Positions 40,474 to 47,979 of a stretch of 64,000 nt of DNA are shown here, in pieces. The position numbers and the translations under genes are program-made. Origin of the DNA: Anaerolineae bacterium (GTDB lineage: Bacteria; Chloroflexota; Anaerolineae; DRVO01). The notes beneath the pieces are model-generated. The model was not told the DNA's origin and searched no databases. It saw only the letters and a program-made list of their open reading frames with translations. The DNA lies in contig JABLXR010000004.1 of assembly GCA_013178015.1 (NCBI GenBank), forward strand, positions 1 through 64,000. The letters run 5' to 3'. How positions within the stretch are numbered: the first letter of the stretch is position 1; every line of letters starts with the position of its first letter.

Positions 40474-41160
40474 GTGGATAAGGGTGCTCTGGAGCTGGAG
40501 GAGCGCCTGGGTTATACCTTCGCAGATGCGACTTTGCTGCGGACGGCGCTGACCCACAGCTCCTACCTGAACGAGACCGCCGACCTCCTGGAGCACAACC
40601 AGCGGTTGGAGTACCTGGGAGATGCCATCGTGGATTTCCTGGTGGCCGAGGTGCTCTACTACCGTTTCCCGGACGCCCGGGAAGGTGAGATGACTCGCTG
40701 GCGGGCGCAGCTGGTCAGCACCGAAGGGCTGGCCGGCCTGGCGGCCCAGCTTGGCCTGGGCGAGCATCTGCTGCTCGGCCGCGGCGAGGAGGCCACCGGC
40801 GGGCGTCGTAAGCCAGCCAACCTGGCGGCGGCGCTGGAGGCGCTGGTGGCAGCGCTGTACCTCGACTCGGACTGGGAAACGGTCAAGAGGGTCATGCTGC
40901 CTCACTTCCGCCCTTACATCGAACAGGCCACCGCCATGCGAGGCCCATGGGACGCCCGCAGCCGTCTCCAGGAAGAGGTGCAGGCCCGCCTGGGAGTGAC
41001 CCCGCGTTATGTGGAGGTGGGCGGCCGCGGCCCTGACCACCGGCCGGTGTTCACCGTGGAGGTCTGGGTGGGGGACGAGGTCTGGGGCCGGGGCGAGGGC
41101 CCCAGCAAACGCGCCGCCGCTCAGGCTGCCGCCGAGCGCGCCTTACAACGGTTGGACTGA
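40474..41160 (+). CDS. rnc: Ribonuclease III
   Basis: Double-strand-specific endoribonuclease of 228 aa that processes rRNA precursors and some mRNAs. The signature HNQRLEYLGDAIVDFLVAEV carries the catalytic Glu and Asp residues, and the second catalytic pair is in ALEALVAALYLDSDW. The dsRNA-binding domain is at the end (SRLQEEVQARLGVTPRYVEV, SKRAAAQAAAERAL). GTG start with GGAGG upstream. Next to smc, as in many bacteria. Confidence 0.95.
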   Translation: MDKGALELEERLGYTFADATLLRTALTHSSYLNETADLLEHNQRLEYLGDAIVDFLVAEVLYYRFPDAREGEMTRWRAQLVSTEGLAGLAAQLGLGEHLLLGRGEEATGGRRKPANLAAALEALVAALYLDSDWETVKRVMLPHFRPYIEQATAMRGPWDARSRLQEEVQARLGVTPRYVEVGGRGPDHRPVFTVEVWVGDEVWGRGEGPSKRAAAQAAAERALQRLD

Positions 41161-41184
41161 CCGAGGAGGGCGGACCAGAAACCC

Positions 41185-44100
41185 ATGCGCCTCAGCCGAC
41201 TCATTGTACAGGGCTACAAATCCTTCGCCACCCGGACTGAGTTCTCCTTTCCCGGAGACATAACCGCCATAGTCGGCCCCAACGGCAGCGGCAAGAGCAA
41301 CATTGCCGATGCCCTGCGCTGGGTGCTGGGGGAGCAGTCCTACAGCCAACTTCGCAGCCGCCGCACCAGCGACCTCATCTTCGCCGGCTCCGATGGCCGC
41401 AGTCGCCTAGGCATGGCCGAGGCCACCATGGTGCTGGACAACAGCGACGGGTCGCTGCCTCTGGACTTCCAGGAGGTGTCCATCTCTCGCCGTGCCTACC
41501 GCTCGGGAGAGAACGAATACTACCTGAACGGCGTCCGCACCCGGTTGAAGGACCTGACTGAGCTTCTGGCCCAGGGAGGGCTGGACCGGCTCACCTTCTC
41601 CGTCATCGGGCAAGGAATGGTGGATGCGGCGCTCAGCCTCAGCCCTGCGGAGCGGCGGCGTCTCTTCGAAGAGGCGGCCGGCATCACCGCCTACCAGAGC
41701 AAGCGCGAGACGGCGCTACGCCAGCTGGACGAGGTGGCAGCCAACGTCCTGCGGGTGCGCGACCTGATGGGGGAGCTGGAGCCTCAACTGCGGCGGCTGG
41801 CGACCCAGGCCGAGCAGACGAACCGCTGGAGGGAGGTGCAGGCCGAGCTGGCCCAGCTGCAGACCGTCTACTTCGGGCAACGGCTCCATGCCGCCGCCGA
41901 ACAGGCTCAAGCGGCGCGCGAGCGCGCCCTCTACCTCCGGCAGCGCTTGGAGCTTCAGTCGGCCGAACTGGCCCAGCTGCAGCACACGATCGAGGTCCTT
42001 GCTCGCGAGGAGCGGGAGCTCTCCACCCGATTGGCGTCGCAACAGCTGAAAGCGGAGCAACTCAATGCCAACCTGACGGCGAGCGACCGGGAGGCAGCAG
42101 TATTGGCCGAGCGAGAGCGAGCGCTCAAGGAACGGTTGGCAGAGATGGGGCGGGACCGGCGACTGCTGCTGCAGGAGATGCGGTCGGCCGGAGAGGAAGA
42201 GAGGTCTCTGACCCTGGAAGCCGAACGTCTTCATCAGGACGCCGAAGCTTTGAGGGAGTCGGTGGATCGCCTGAAGGCAGCTCAGGCGGCGGAGCGGGAG
42301 CGTCGCCGGGCGCTGCAAGGTCGCCTCGAGCAGGTACGCCGACAGCTTTCCGATGCCTTGTCTCAGCGCACCGAAGCGGGTTCGGACGAGGCGGCAGCCG
42401 CCCGTAGAAGCCAAGAGTTGACCCGCCTGATGGAAGAGACGAGCGTCGCGGTGGATCAGGACGCGGAGGTTCGAGCCGCCTGGGCCGAGGAGGTGAACCG
42501 GCTGGAAGGGGCGGCCAAGCGCGCCGGCCAAGCCCTGGCTCAGGCGCGGCGAGAGCTGGATGATCGGCGGCAGGACCTCAGGCGGGTTCAGCAGCAGCTG
42601 GCCCAGACGCAGCGGCAGGCGAGCGCGCTGGAGGAAGAGGAGCAGGCGCTCCGGGCCCGGCTGTCGCTCCTCACTCGAATGCAGCGGGAGTCGTATTACC
42701 CGGGAGTGCGGGAGGTGCTGGAGCTGGCCCGTCGGACGGAGGATTCGGGCATCGTGGGCGTCGTGGCGTCGCTGATCCGGGTGCCAACCGGGCTGGAGGT
42801 GGCCATCGAGGCGGCTCTGGGAGCGCGCCTGCAGCAGGTGGTGGTGCGCCGCTGGAGCGACGCGGAGAGGGCCATCGAGCACCTAAAGCGCAAACACGGC
42901 GGGCGAGTCACCTTCCTGCCTCTGGAGACGATCCAGCCGCCGGCCGCGGTGCAGCCGACGCAGTTCCCGGGGCTGGTGGGGGTAGCCTCCAACCTGGTGG
43001 AGGTGGAGCCAGGCCTGGAGCGGGTGGGGCAGTACCTGCTCAACCGGATCCTGGTGGTGGAGGACCTGACGGCAGCTCGGCTGGCGCTGGAGCGGGTGAG
43101 GGGAACTGAATCGCGCTCAGCCCCACCTCGCTCCTACACCATCGCTACCCTGGCAGGCGAAGTGGCCCAGTCCTCGGGGAGCGTCACCGGAGGCGGAGAG
43201 CGCCGGAGCCGGAGCGCGCTTTTGGAGCAGGAGAGGGAGCGCCGGCGACTGCCGGCCGAGATCCGCCGCCGGCAGTCGGAGCGAGAGGGGGTGGCGGCGC
43301 AGGCCCTGGAGCTGCGAAGGGCCCTGGAAGAGGCTGAGGCGGGCCTTAGTGCGGCTGAGGAACGCGTCCAACAGGCGAGGGCCGCGGCGGAGCAGGCTCA
43401 GGGAGATGAGAGCAGAGCTCAGTTGGAGCTGCGTCGGGTCGAGGAGCGCCTCCAGTGGCAGGGCGAGCGCCTGGCAGAGCTCAAGCGCGAGCAGACCGTG
43501 CTGGCCCGGCGCCGGGAGATCGCGGCCGAGCGGGTGACCGCGGCAGAAGCGGAAGCCCAGAGGTGGCAGGAAGTGGCGCGACAACTGGAGGCGGAGCTGG
43601 CTGCCGGTGGCTACGGTGGCGTCTCGGCCGGCGAGACCACCGGAGCGGAGGGCGAGGCTGGGCTCGAGGTGGAGCGTGTCCGCCTGGCCGCGCTCCAGGA
43701 AAGGGTGGGTCAGATTCGCTCCGCCCTTGAGGGGGCCGAGCGCCAGCGGGCCCGGCTGAGTGCCCGACTGGAAGAGCGGAACAAGCACCTGAGAGGGCTA
43801 CGCGAGGAGCTGGCCGCAGTGCGGTCGTCCCGGGCGGCAATGTTGGAGGCGCGCACCCGATACGCTCAGGGCCTGCAGGATCTGGAGCAAGCTATCCGCC
43901 CCGAGCGGGAGAGGCTAGCCTGCCTTCAGCGCCAGCGCGAGGACCTCGAAGGAGAGGAGAGGATCCGCCGGCAGCAGCATTTGGAGTTCGGCCAGCTGTG
44001 CGGAGAGGCCGAGATCTCGGCCAGACGGGCTCAGGACGTCCTGACCTCGTTGCGGGAGGCAGCGCGATTGGAGCTAGAGGAGGAAAGCCTCCGAACGCTC

Positions 44101-44814
44101 ACGGAGTCGCCCGCCGGCGGGGGTTCCGACAACGGCCTCTCTCTGGAGGAGATGGAGGCCCGGGTGGAGGCCCTCAGGCGACGTCGTCGAGCCATGGGGA
44201 ACGTCAATCCCAATGCCCCTCAGGAGCACGCCGAGTTGCAGGAGCGCTACCAGTTCCTCGCCTCGCAAGCGGCCGATCTGGAGCAGGCAGCCTCATCGCT
44301 GCGCCAGGTGATCCAAGAGCTGGAGCAGACCATGCAGCGGCGGTTCAGGCTCACCTTCGAACAGGTCGCCGCTCGTTTCGAGGCTTTTTTCCGTGAGCTC
44401 TTCGGCGGCGGCAGCGCTCGCCTGTCTCTGAGCGACCCGGAGGACCTCTCTGGCGCCGGGGTGGACATCACCGTACGCCCGCCCGGGAAGCGAAGCCAGG
44501 ACCTGGCACTCCTGTCCGGCGGCGAGCGGGCCCTGACTTCGGTGGCTCTGCTCTTCGCTTTGCTGGAGGCCAGCGGCACCCCGTTCTGCGTCATGGATGA
44601 AGTGGATGCCATGCTGGACGAGGCGAACGTGAGTCGCTTCCGGCGACTGCTTCAGCGCTTGGCCACCGACACTCAGTTCATAGTGATCTCACACAACCGG
44701 CACACAATCGAGGCCGCCGATGCCATCTACGGTGTCACTATGGGCGAAGATGGCACTTCCCATACGCTATCCCTTATGCTAAATGAAGCGAGCCAAGTCA
44801 GGACCGCGGGTTAG
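41185..44814 (+). CDS. smc: Chromosome partition protein SMC
   Basis: Condensin-like ATPase of 1209 aa. Head half: Walker [21 protein letters not shown] near residue 32. Long coiled coils of Glu/Arg/Ala-rich sequence flank a hinge domain at about 500-660 ([36 protein letters not shown]). The C-terminal half has [20 protein letters not shown] (signature motif) and Walker [17 protein letters not shown]. It compacts and segregates the chromosome with ScpA/ScpB, which are not here. It follows rnc by 24 bases. Confidence 0.96.
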   Translation: MRLSRLIVQGYKSFATRTEFSFPGDITAIVGPNGSGKSNIADALRWVLGEQSYSQLRSRRTSDLIFAGSDGRSRLGMAEATMVLDNSDGSLPLDFQEVSISRRAYRSGENEYYLNGVRTRLKDLTELLAQGGLDRLTFSVIGQGMVDAALSLSPAERRRLFEEAAGITAYQSKRETALRQLDEVAANVLRVRDLMGELEPQLRRLATQAEQTNRWREVQAELAQLQTVYFGQRLHAAAEQAQAARERALYLRQRLELQSAELAQLQHTIEVLAREERELSTRLASQQLKAEQLNANLTASDREAAVLAERERALKERLAEMGRDRRLLLQEMRSAGEEERSLTLEAERLHQDAEALRESVDRLKAAQAAERERRRALQGRLEQVRRQLSDALSQRTEAGSDEAAAARRSQELTRLMEETSVAVDQDAEVRAAWAEEVNRLEGAAKRAGQALAQARRELDDRRQDLRRVQQQLAQTQRQASALEEEEQALRARLSLLTRMQRESYYPGVREVLELARRTEDSGIVGVVASLIRVPTGLEVAIEAALGARLQQVVVRRWSDAERAIEHLKRKHGGRVTFLPLETIQPPAAVQPTQFPGLVGVASNLVEVEPGLERVGQYLLNRILVVEDLTAARLALERVRGTESRSAPPRSYTIATLAGEVAQSSGSVTGGGERRSRSALLEQERERRRLPAEIRRRQSEREGVAAQALELRRALEEAEAGLSAAEERVQQARAAAEQAQGDESRAQLELRRVEERLQWQGERLAELKREQTVLARRREIAAERVTAAEAEAQRWQEVARQLEAELAAGGYGGVSAGETTGAEGEAGLEVERVRLAALQERVGQIRSALEGAERQRARLSARLEERNKHLRGLREELAAVRSSRAAMLEARTRYAQGLQDLEQAIRPERERLACLQRQREDLEGEERIRRQQHLEFGQLCGEAEISARRAQDVLTSLREAARLELEEESLRTLTESPAGGGSDNGLSLEEMEARVEALRRRRRAMGNVNPNAPQEHAELQERYQFLASQAADLEQAASSLRQVIQELEQTMQRRFRLTFEQVAARFEAFFRELFGGGSARLSLSDPEDLSGAGVDITVRPPGKRSQDLALLSGGERALTSVALLFALLEASGTPFCVMDEVDAMLDEANVSRFRRLLQRLATDTQFIVISHNRHTIEAADAIYGVTMGEDGTSHTLSLMLNEASQVRTAG

Positions 44815-44832
44815 CGTAGGAGAGGTGCCCAG

Positions 44833-45417
44833 GTGAACTGGAGATTTCTGTTAGCGGTCTCAGGCCTGTTGCTGGCCCTAAGTGGCTGTAGCGTGAACCG
44901 CGGCGGCGACGGGCAGGCTGCTTTGGACGGGGGCTGGACTGTCAGTAGCAGCGCGGACGGCTCTTTGGAACTGGCTCATCCCAGCAACTGGCGCGTGGTG
45001 GAACGGGGTGAGCGGGGGCTCGGCCTGCAGTGGGAGCAAGGGTATCGGTTGGAGATTCATCTGGTGGTCGCCTCCAGGCCCGCCGGTCAGTCCCAGGCCG
45101 AGGTGCTAGACGGCATGCTGGCGGCAGCGGAGGAGCAGTACCGAGAGGCGGGGGGCCAGATAGAGCCAGCGGGCCGGCGGGTTTGGCTGGGGCAGAGCTT
45201 CATCTGGCACGAGGTGCATTACGTCGCCCGCGCCAGCGATGCCTGCCAGGAGTGCCCCAGAGGCTACGTCGTGGAGCTGCTGGCCTTCCCCAACGAGGCC
45301 GAGAGCCTCCACGCCCGGTTCGTCTGTCCGACCTTCGATGCCCCTGCGGAAGAGGTGGAGCAGCTGCTGCTGGACGTCATCAACACGGTGGCTCTAGAGT
45401 CCCCAAGCGGCATCTGA
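44833..45417 (+). CDS. Lipoprotein of unknown function
   Basis: Predicted lipoprotein of 194 aa: signal NWRFLLAVSGLLLALSGC with lipobox LSGC. The mature domain has beta-sheet-like segments (SLELAHPSNWRVVERGERGL, WLGQSFIWHEVHYVARASD) and a Cys pair in DACQECPRG; similar to the lipoprotein at 32677 in general architecture (PsbP/DUF1795-like) but with no clear match. GTG start 44833 follows smc by 18 bases and could be co-transcribed with it. A word-repeat hairpin follows the stop. Confidence 0.65.
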   Translation: MNWRFLLAVSGLLLALSGCSVNRGGDGQAALDGGWTVSSSADGSLELAHPSNWRVVERGERGLGLQWEQGYRLEIHLVVASRPAGQSQAEVLDGMLAAAEEQYREAGGQIEPAGRRVWLGQSFIWHEVHYVARASDACQECPRGYVVELLAFPNEAESLHARFVCPTFDAPAEEVEQLLLDVINTVALESPSGI

Positions 45418-45423
45418 ATCGGA

Positions 45424-45523
45424 CGCGGATGACGCTGACGGGACGCCGATCTACGCTGATCAGGAATGGGAAGAACCAAGAGAAGATCAGCGCTGAATCA
45501 GCGTAGTATCAGCGTCATCCGCG
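45424..45523. repeat. cgctgat word-repeat hairpin
   Basis: A perfect 15-bp stem joins 45424-45438 with 45509-45523. Between them are additional cgctgat and atcagcg words. It sits between the lipoprotein stop and the apt promoter. Confidence 0.88.
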
Positions 45524-45538
45524 TTCCCTTCCCTACCG

Positions 45539-45568
45539 TTGCAGGGACGGGACTGGCTCTGCTACAAT
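45539..45568 (+). promoter_or_regulatory. Promoter of apt
   Basis: TTGCAG (45539-45544) and TACAAT (45563-45568) separated by 18 bases, 33 bases before the apt ATG. Confidence 0.6.
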
Positions 45569-45601
45569 CGCGCCGAGACCCTCACCCGCCCTGGAGAAGC
45601 C

Positions 45602-46123
45602 ATGGAGTTCGTCCCTCTCATCCGCAGTATTCCCGACTTCCCCATTCCTGGGATCCTCTTTCGCGACATCACCACTCTCATCAAGAACGGCAAGGCGTTT
45701 CGGGAGGCGGTGGACGCCTTGGCGGAGCTCTTCGCCGATCGTCAGGTGGACAAGGTGGCCGGAATCGAGGCCCGGGGATGGATTTTCGGCGCCCCGCTAG
45801 CCTATAACTTGGGCGCCGGTTTCATCACCATCCGCAAGCCGGACAAGCTCCCCGCAGACAAGGTTCGCTGTGAGTACGCCCTCGAGTACGGCACTAATGT
45901 CCTCGAGATGCACCGCGACGCCATCGAGCCCGGTGATAGGGTGCTACTAGTGGACGATCTGCTGGCCACTGGGGGCACCGCTCGCGGGTCCATAAGCATG
46001 ATCGAGGAGCTGGGCGGAGAGGTGGTCGGGGTGGCCTTCCTCATCGAGTTGAAGGGGCTGAGAGGCAGAGATCAGCTCCAGGGGTACGATGTGCGCTCGG
46101 TGATAGCCTTCGAGGGAGCTTAG
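45602..46123 (+). CDS. apt: Adenine phosphoribosyltransferase
   Basis: Purine-salvage enzyme of 173 aa joining adenine to PRPP. The PRPP loop is RVLLVDDLLATGGTARGSI, with the family features IPDFPIPGILFRDIT, GIEARGWIFGAPLAYNLG and RKPDKLPADKVRCEYALEYG. ATG 45602 at the canonical N-terminus, with a clear promoter just upstream. A 14-bp terminator hairpin follows the stop. Confidence 0.95.
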   Translation: MEFVPLIRSIPDFPIPGILFRDITTLIKNGKAFREAVDALAELFADRQVDKVAGIEARGWIFGAPLAYNLGAGFITIRKPDKLPADKVRCEYALEYGTNVLEMHRDAIEPGDRVLLVDDLLATGGTARGSISMIEELGGEVVGVAFLIELKGLRGRDQLQGYDVRSVIAFEGA

Positions 46124-46141
46124 GGGGCCGACGTTAACCCT

Positions 46142-46175
46142 GTCTGCCGGCCCGGCGTACACCGGGCCGGCAGAC
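46142..46175 (+). terminator. apt terminator hairpin
   Basis: Perfect 14-bp stem (46142-46155 with 46162-46175), loop CGTACA, 18 bases after the apt stop. No T-tract. Confidence 0.75.
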
Positions 46176-46180
46176 GTGAC

Positions 46181-46340
46181 AAGGGGCGCCCTGCTGCTAG
46201 CTCTTTGCCACCGCCAGCTAACAGGAGGGTTGTGCTGGCGACCGACTCTCAGGTTTGGCTAACTACCCGACTAACGCCCACACTAGCGCTGACATCTGGA
46301 TGCGGCGGTCTGCATTGCGGCGGGCGCCCCTTGTTAGCTG
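46181..46340. repeat. Alternative-pairing inverted repeats in the apt-PRT gap
   Basis: A 10-bp inverted pair (46181-46190 with 46323-46332) and a 9-bp pair (46215-46223 with 46332-46340, cagctaaca / tgttagctg) share the right-hand region and cannot form together. Several CTAAC words lie inside. No gene or promoter is seen in 46176-46475. Confidence 0.5.
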
Positions 46341-46475
46341 TATCGAAACCCAGCCAACCGCCACGCCGGCAGTCTACCACGCCTTCTCCGTCTCTCTCAT
46401 AAAGCGTGGATGAAGATCGTGCCTGAGTTTCGTTAAAGACCAGGGCCCGGTTCCTTTCGGGGGCGGGGGACAGGA

Positions 46476-47153
46476 TCAGCTGCGACCAGCGTCCGCGCCC
46501 CGCTTCTGCTGCTCCGACCGCCAGCGGTCCAAGATGGCCAGCACTTCCTCGTCGCCCACGTCGTACCAGTGGCGGTATACCTGGGCCACGGCCCGGAAGC
46601 CAGGCGGGGTGAGGACCACCACCACCTCGTCCGCTAGGGCGTCCATCTCCCGCACTACATCCTCCCCCGCCACCGGCACTGCCACCACGATGCGGGCGGC
46701 TCCTCGCCTTCGGCAGAGCATGATGGCGGCCCGCATGGTGGCTCCGGTGGCCAGCCCATCGTCCACCAGGATGACCACTCTGCCCTCGAGCGGGGGGAGA
46801 GGACGGCCTCCCCTCAGCACGTTCACCCGGCGGGCGGATTCCTGACGCTGCTCGGCCACGATCCGGCTCACCAGGGCCGGGGGAAACCACCGGGCGGCAT
46901 AGTCGGCGATGTAGGTGCTACCGTCCTCGGCGACAGCGCCGAACCCGGCTTCCGGGTTGCCCGGGAAGGGCAGCTTGCGGGCCACCAGTATGTCCAGCTC
47001 GGCGCGAAGGCGAACGGCCACCTGGTAGCCCACCTCCACCCCGCCGCGGGGAATAGCCAGGACTACGGCGTTCGCGTCCCGGTAGTGCTCGAGGAGGGAG
47101 GCCAGGCGCCGGCCGGCATCCTGCCGGTCTTCAAACATCCTGATATCGGACAT
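46476..47153 (-). CDS. Phosphoribosyltransferase-family protein
   Basis: Protein of 225 aa with a PRTase fold: VVLAIPRGGVEVGYQVAVRL, PRPP loop VVILVDDGLATGATMRAAIM, and the late YRHWYDVGDEEVLAILD. This subgroup (often annotated as phosphoribosyltransferase in stress or competence-like loci) has no known substrate. The ATG at 47153 is followed by SDIRMFEDRQDAGRRLASLL, the usual start of the group. It is convergent with apt; no other purine gene is beside it. Confidence 0.85.
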   Translation of the reverse strand: MSDIRMFEDRQDAGRRLASLLEHYRDANAVVLAIPRGGVEVGYQVAVRLRAELDILVARKLPFPGNPEAGFGAVAEDGSTYIADYAARWFPPALVSRIVAEQRQESARRVNVLRGGRPLPPLEGRVVILVDDGLATGATMRAAIMLCRRRGAARIVVAVPVAGEDVVREMDALADEVVVVLTPPGFRAVAQVYRHWYDVGDEEVLAILDRWRSEQQKRGADAGRS

Positions 47154-47331
47154 CAAGTATCCTTCTGGGGCGGACGGCGTCTTCGCCGTCGGGCGATCGG
47201 GGCACCAACGGGAGCAACCGAGGGCCAACGAAAACCAAACGCTAACCTATCGGCATCATCTCAGAGGAGAGACGGTGAGTCAAGCAGAAACAGGGGTCCA
47301 GGCTTGTCGCCGCCTGACCGGTGGTACCTGG

Positions 47332-47870
47332 CCGCCGCCGCGCCTGGAAGCGCGGACTCCTCAGGGCAAAGCGCCACACCCCTCGAGGAGTGCGCGCGCC
47401 CACGCGCGAAAGGGCTCCGCAAACAGACTTCCCCGTCCGGGCGCCGCCGCGCCTGGAAGCGCGGACTCCTCAGGGCAAAGCGCCACACCCCTCGAGGAGT
47501 GCGCGCGCCCACGCGCGAAAGGGCTCCGCAAACAGACTTCCCCGTCCGGCCGCCGCCGCGCCTGGGGGCGCGGACTCCTCAGGGCAAAGCGCCACACCCC
47601 TCGAGGAGTTCGCGCGCCCACGCGCGAAAGCGCTCCGCAAACAGACTTCCCCGTCCGGCCGCCGCCGCGCCTGGGGGCGCGGACTCCTCAGGACGAAGCG
47701 CCACACCCCTCGAGGAGTTCGCGCGCCCACGCGCGAAAGGGCTCCGCAGACAGACTTCCCCGTCCGGCCGCCGCCGCGCCTGGGGCCGCGGACTCCTCAG
47801 GACGAACGCCACACCCCTCGAGGAGTGCGCGCGCCCACGCGCGAAAGGGCTCCAGGAGCAAACCTCCCCG
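47332..47870. repeat. Five-copy 109-bp tandem array
   Basis: The landmark ctcgaggag recurs at 47382, 47491, 47600, 47709 and 47817, that is every 109 bases (last step 108 through one deletion). Copies differ at only a few positions, for example tgcgcgc versus ttcgcgc after the landmark and caaag/gaag in the middle. Each unit holds the self-complementary gcgcgc-ccca-cgcgcg core. Because 109 is not a multiple of three and stops are rare, all forward frames stay open; these ORFs are artefacts. The flanks are unrelated genes. Confidence 0.95.
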
Positions 47871-47979
47871 TCGGAGTGCCGACACGGCCTCTAGGGGCTC
47901 ACGGGCGTCGCCGGTCCAGGTGGGAACGAAGCCGACAGTCCCTGCGTCTTCTAGGTAGACTGCTGCCAGGAGGACTCCC

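Noticed and set aside
47332-47870. CRISPR array
   Set aside because: The whole 109-bp unit is repeated with no unique spacers, and no cas gene is in the window.
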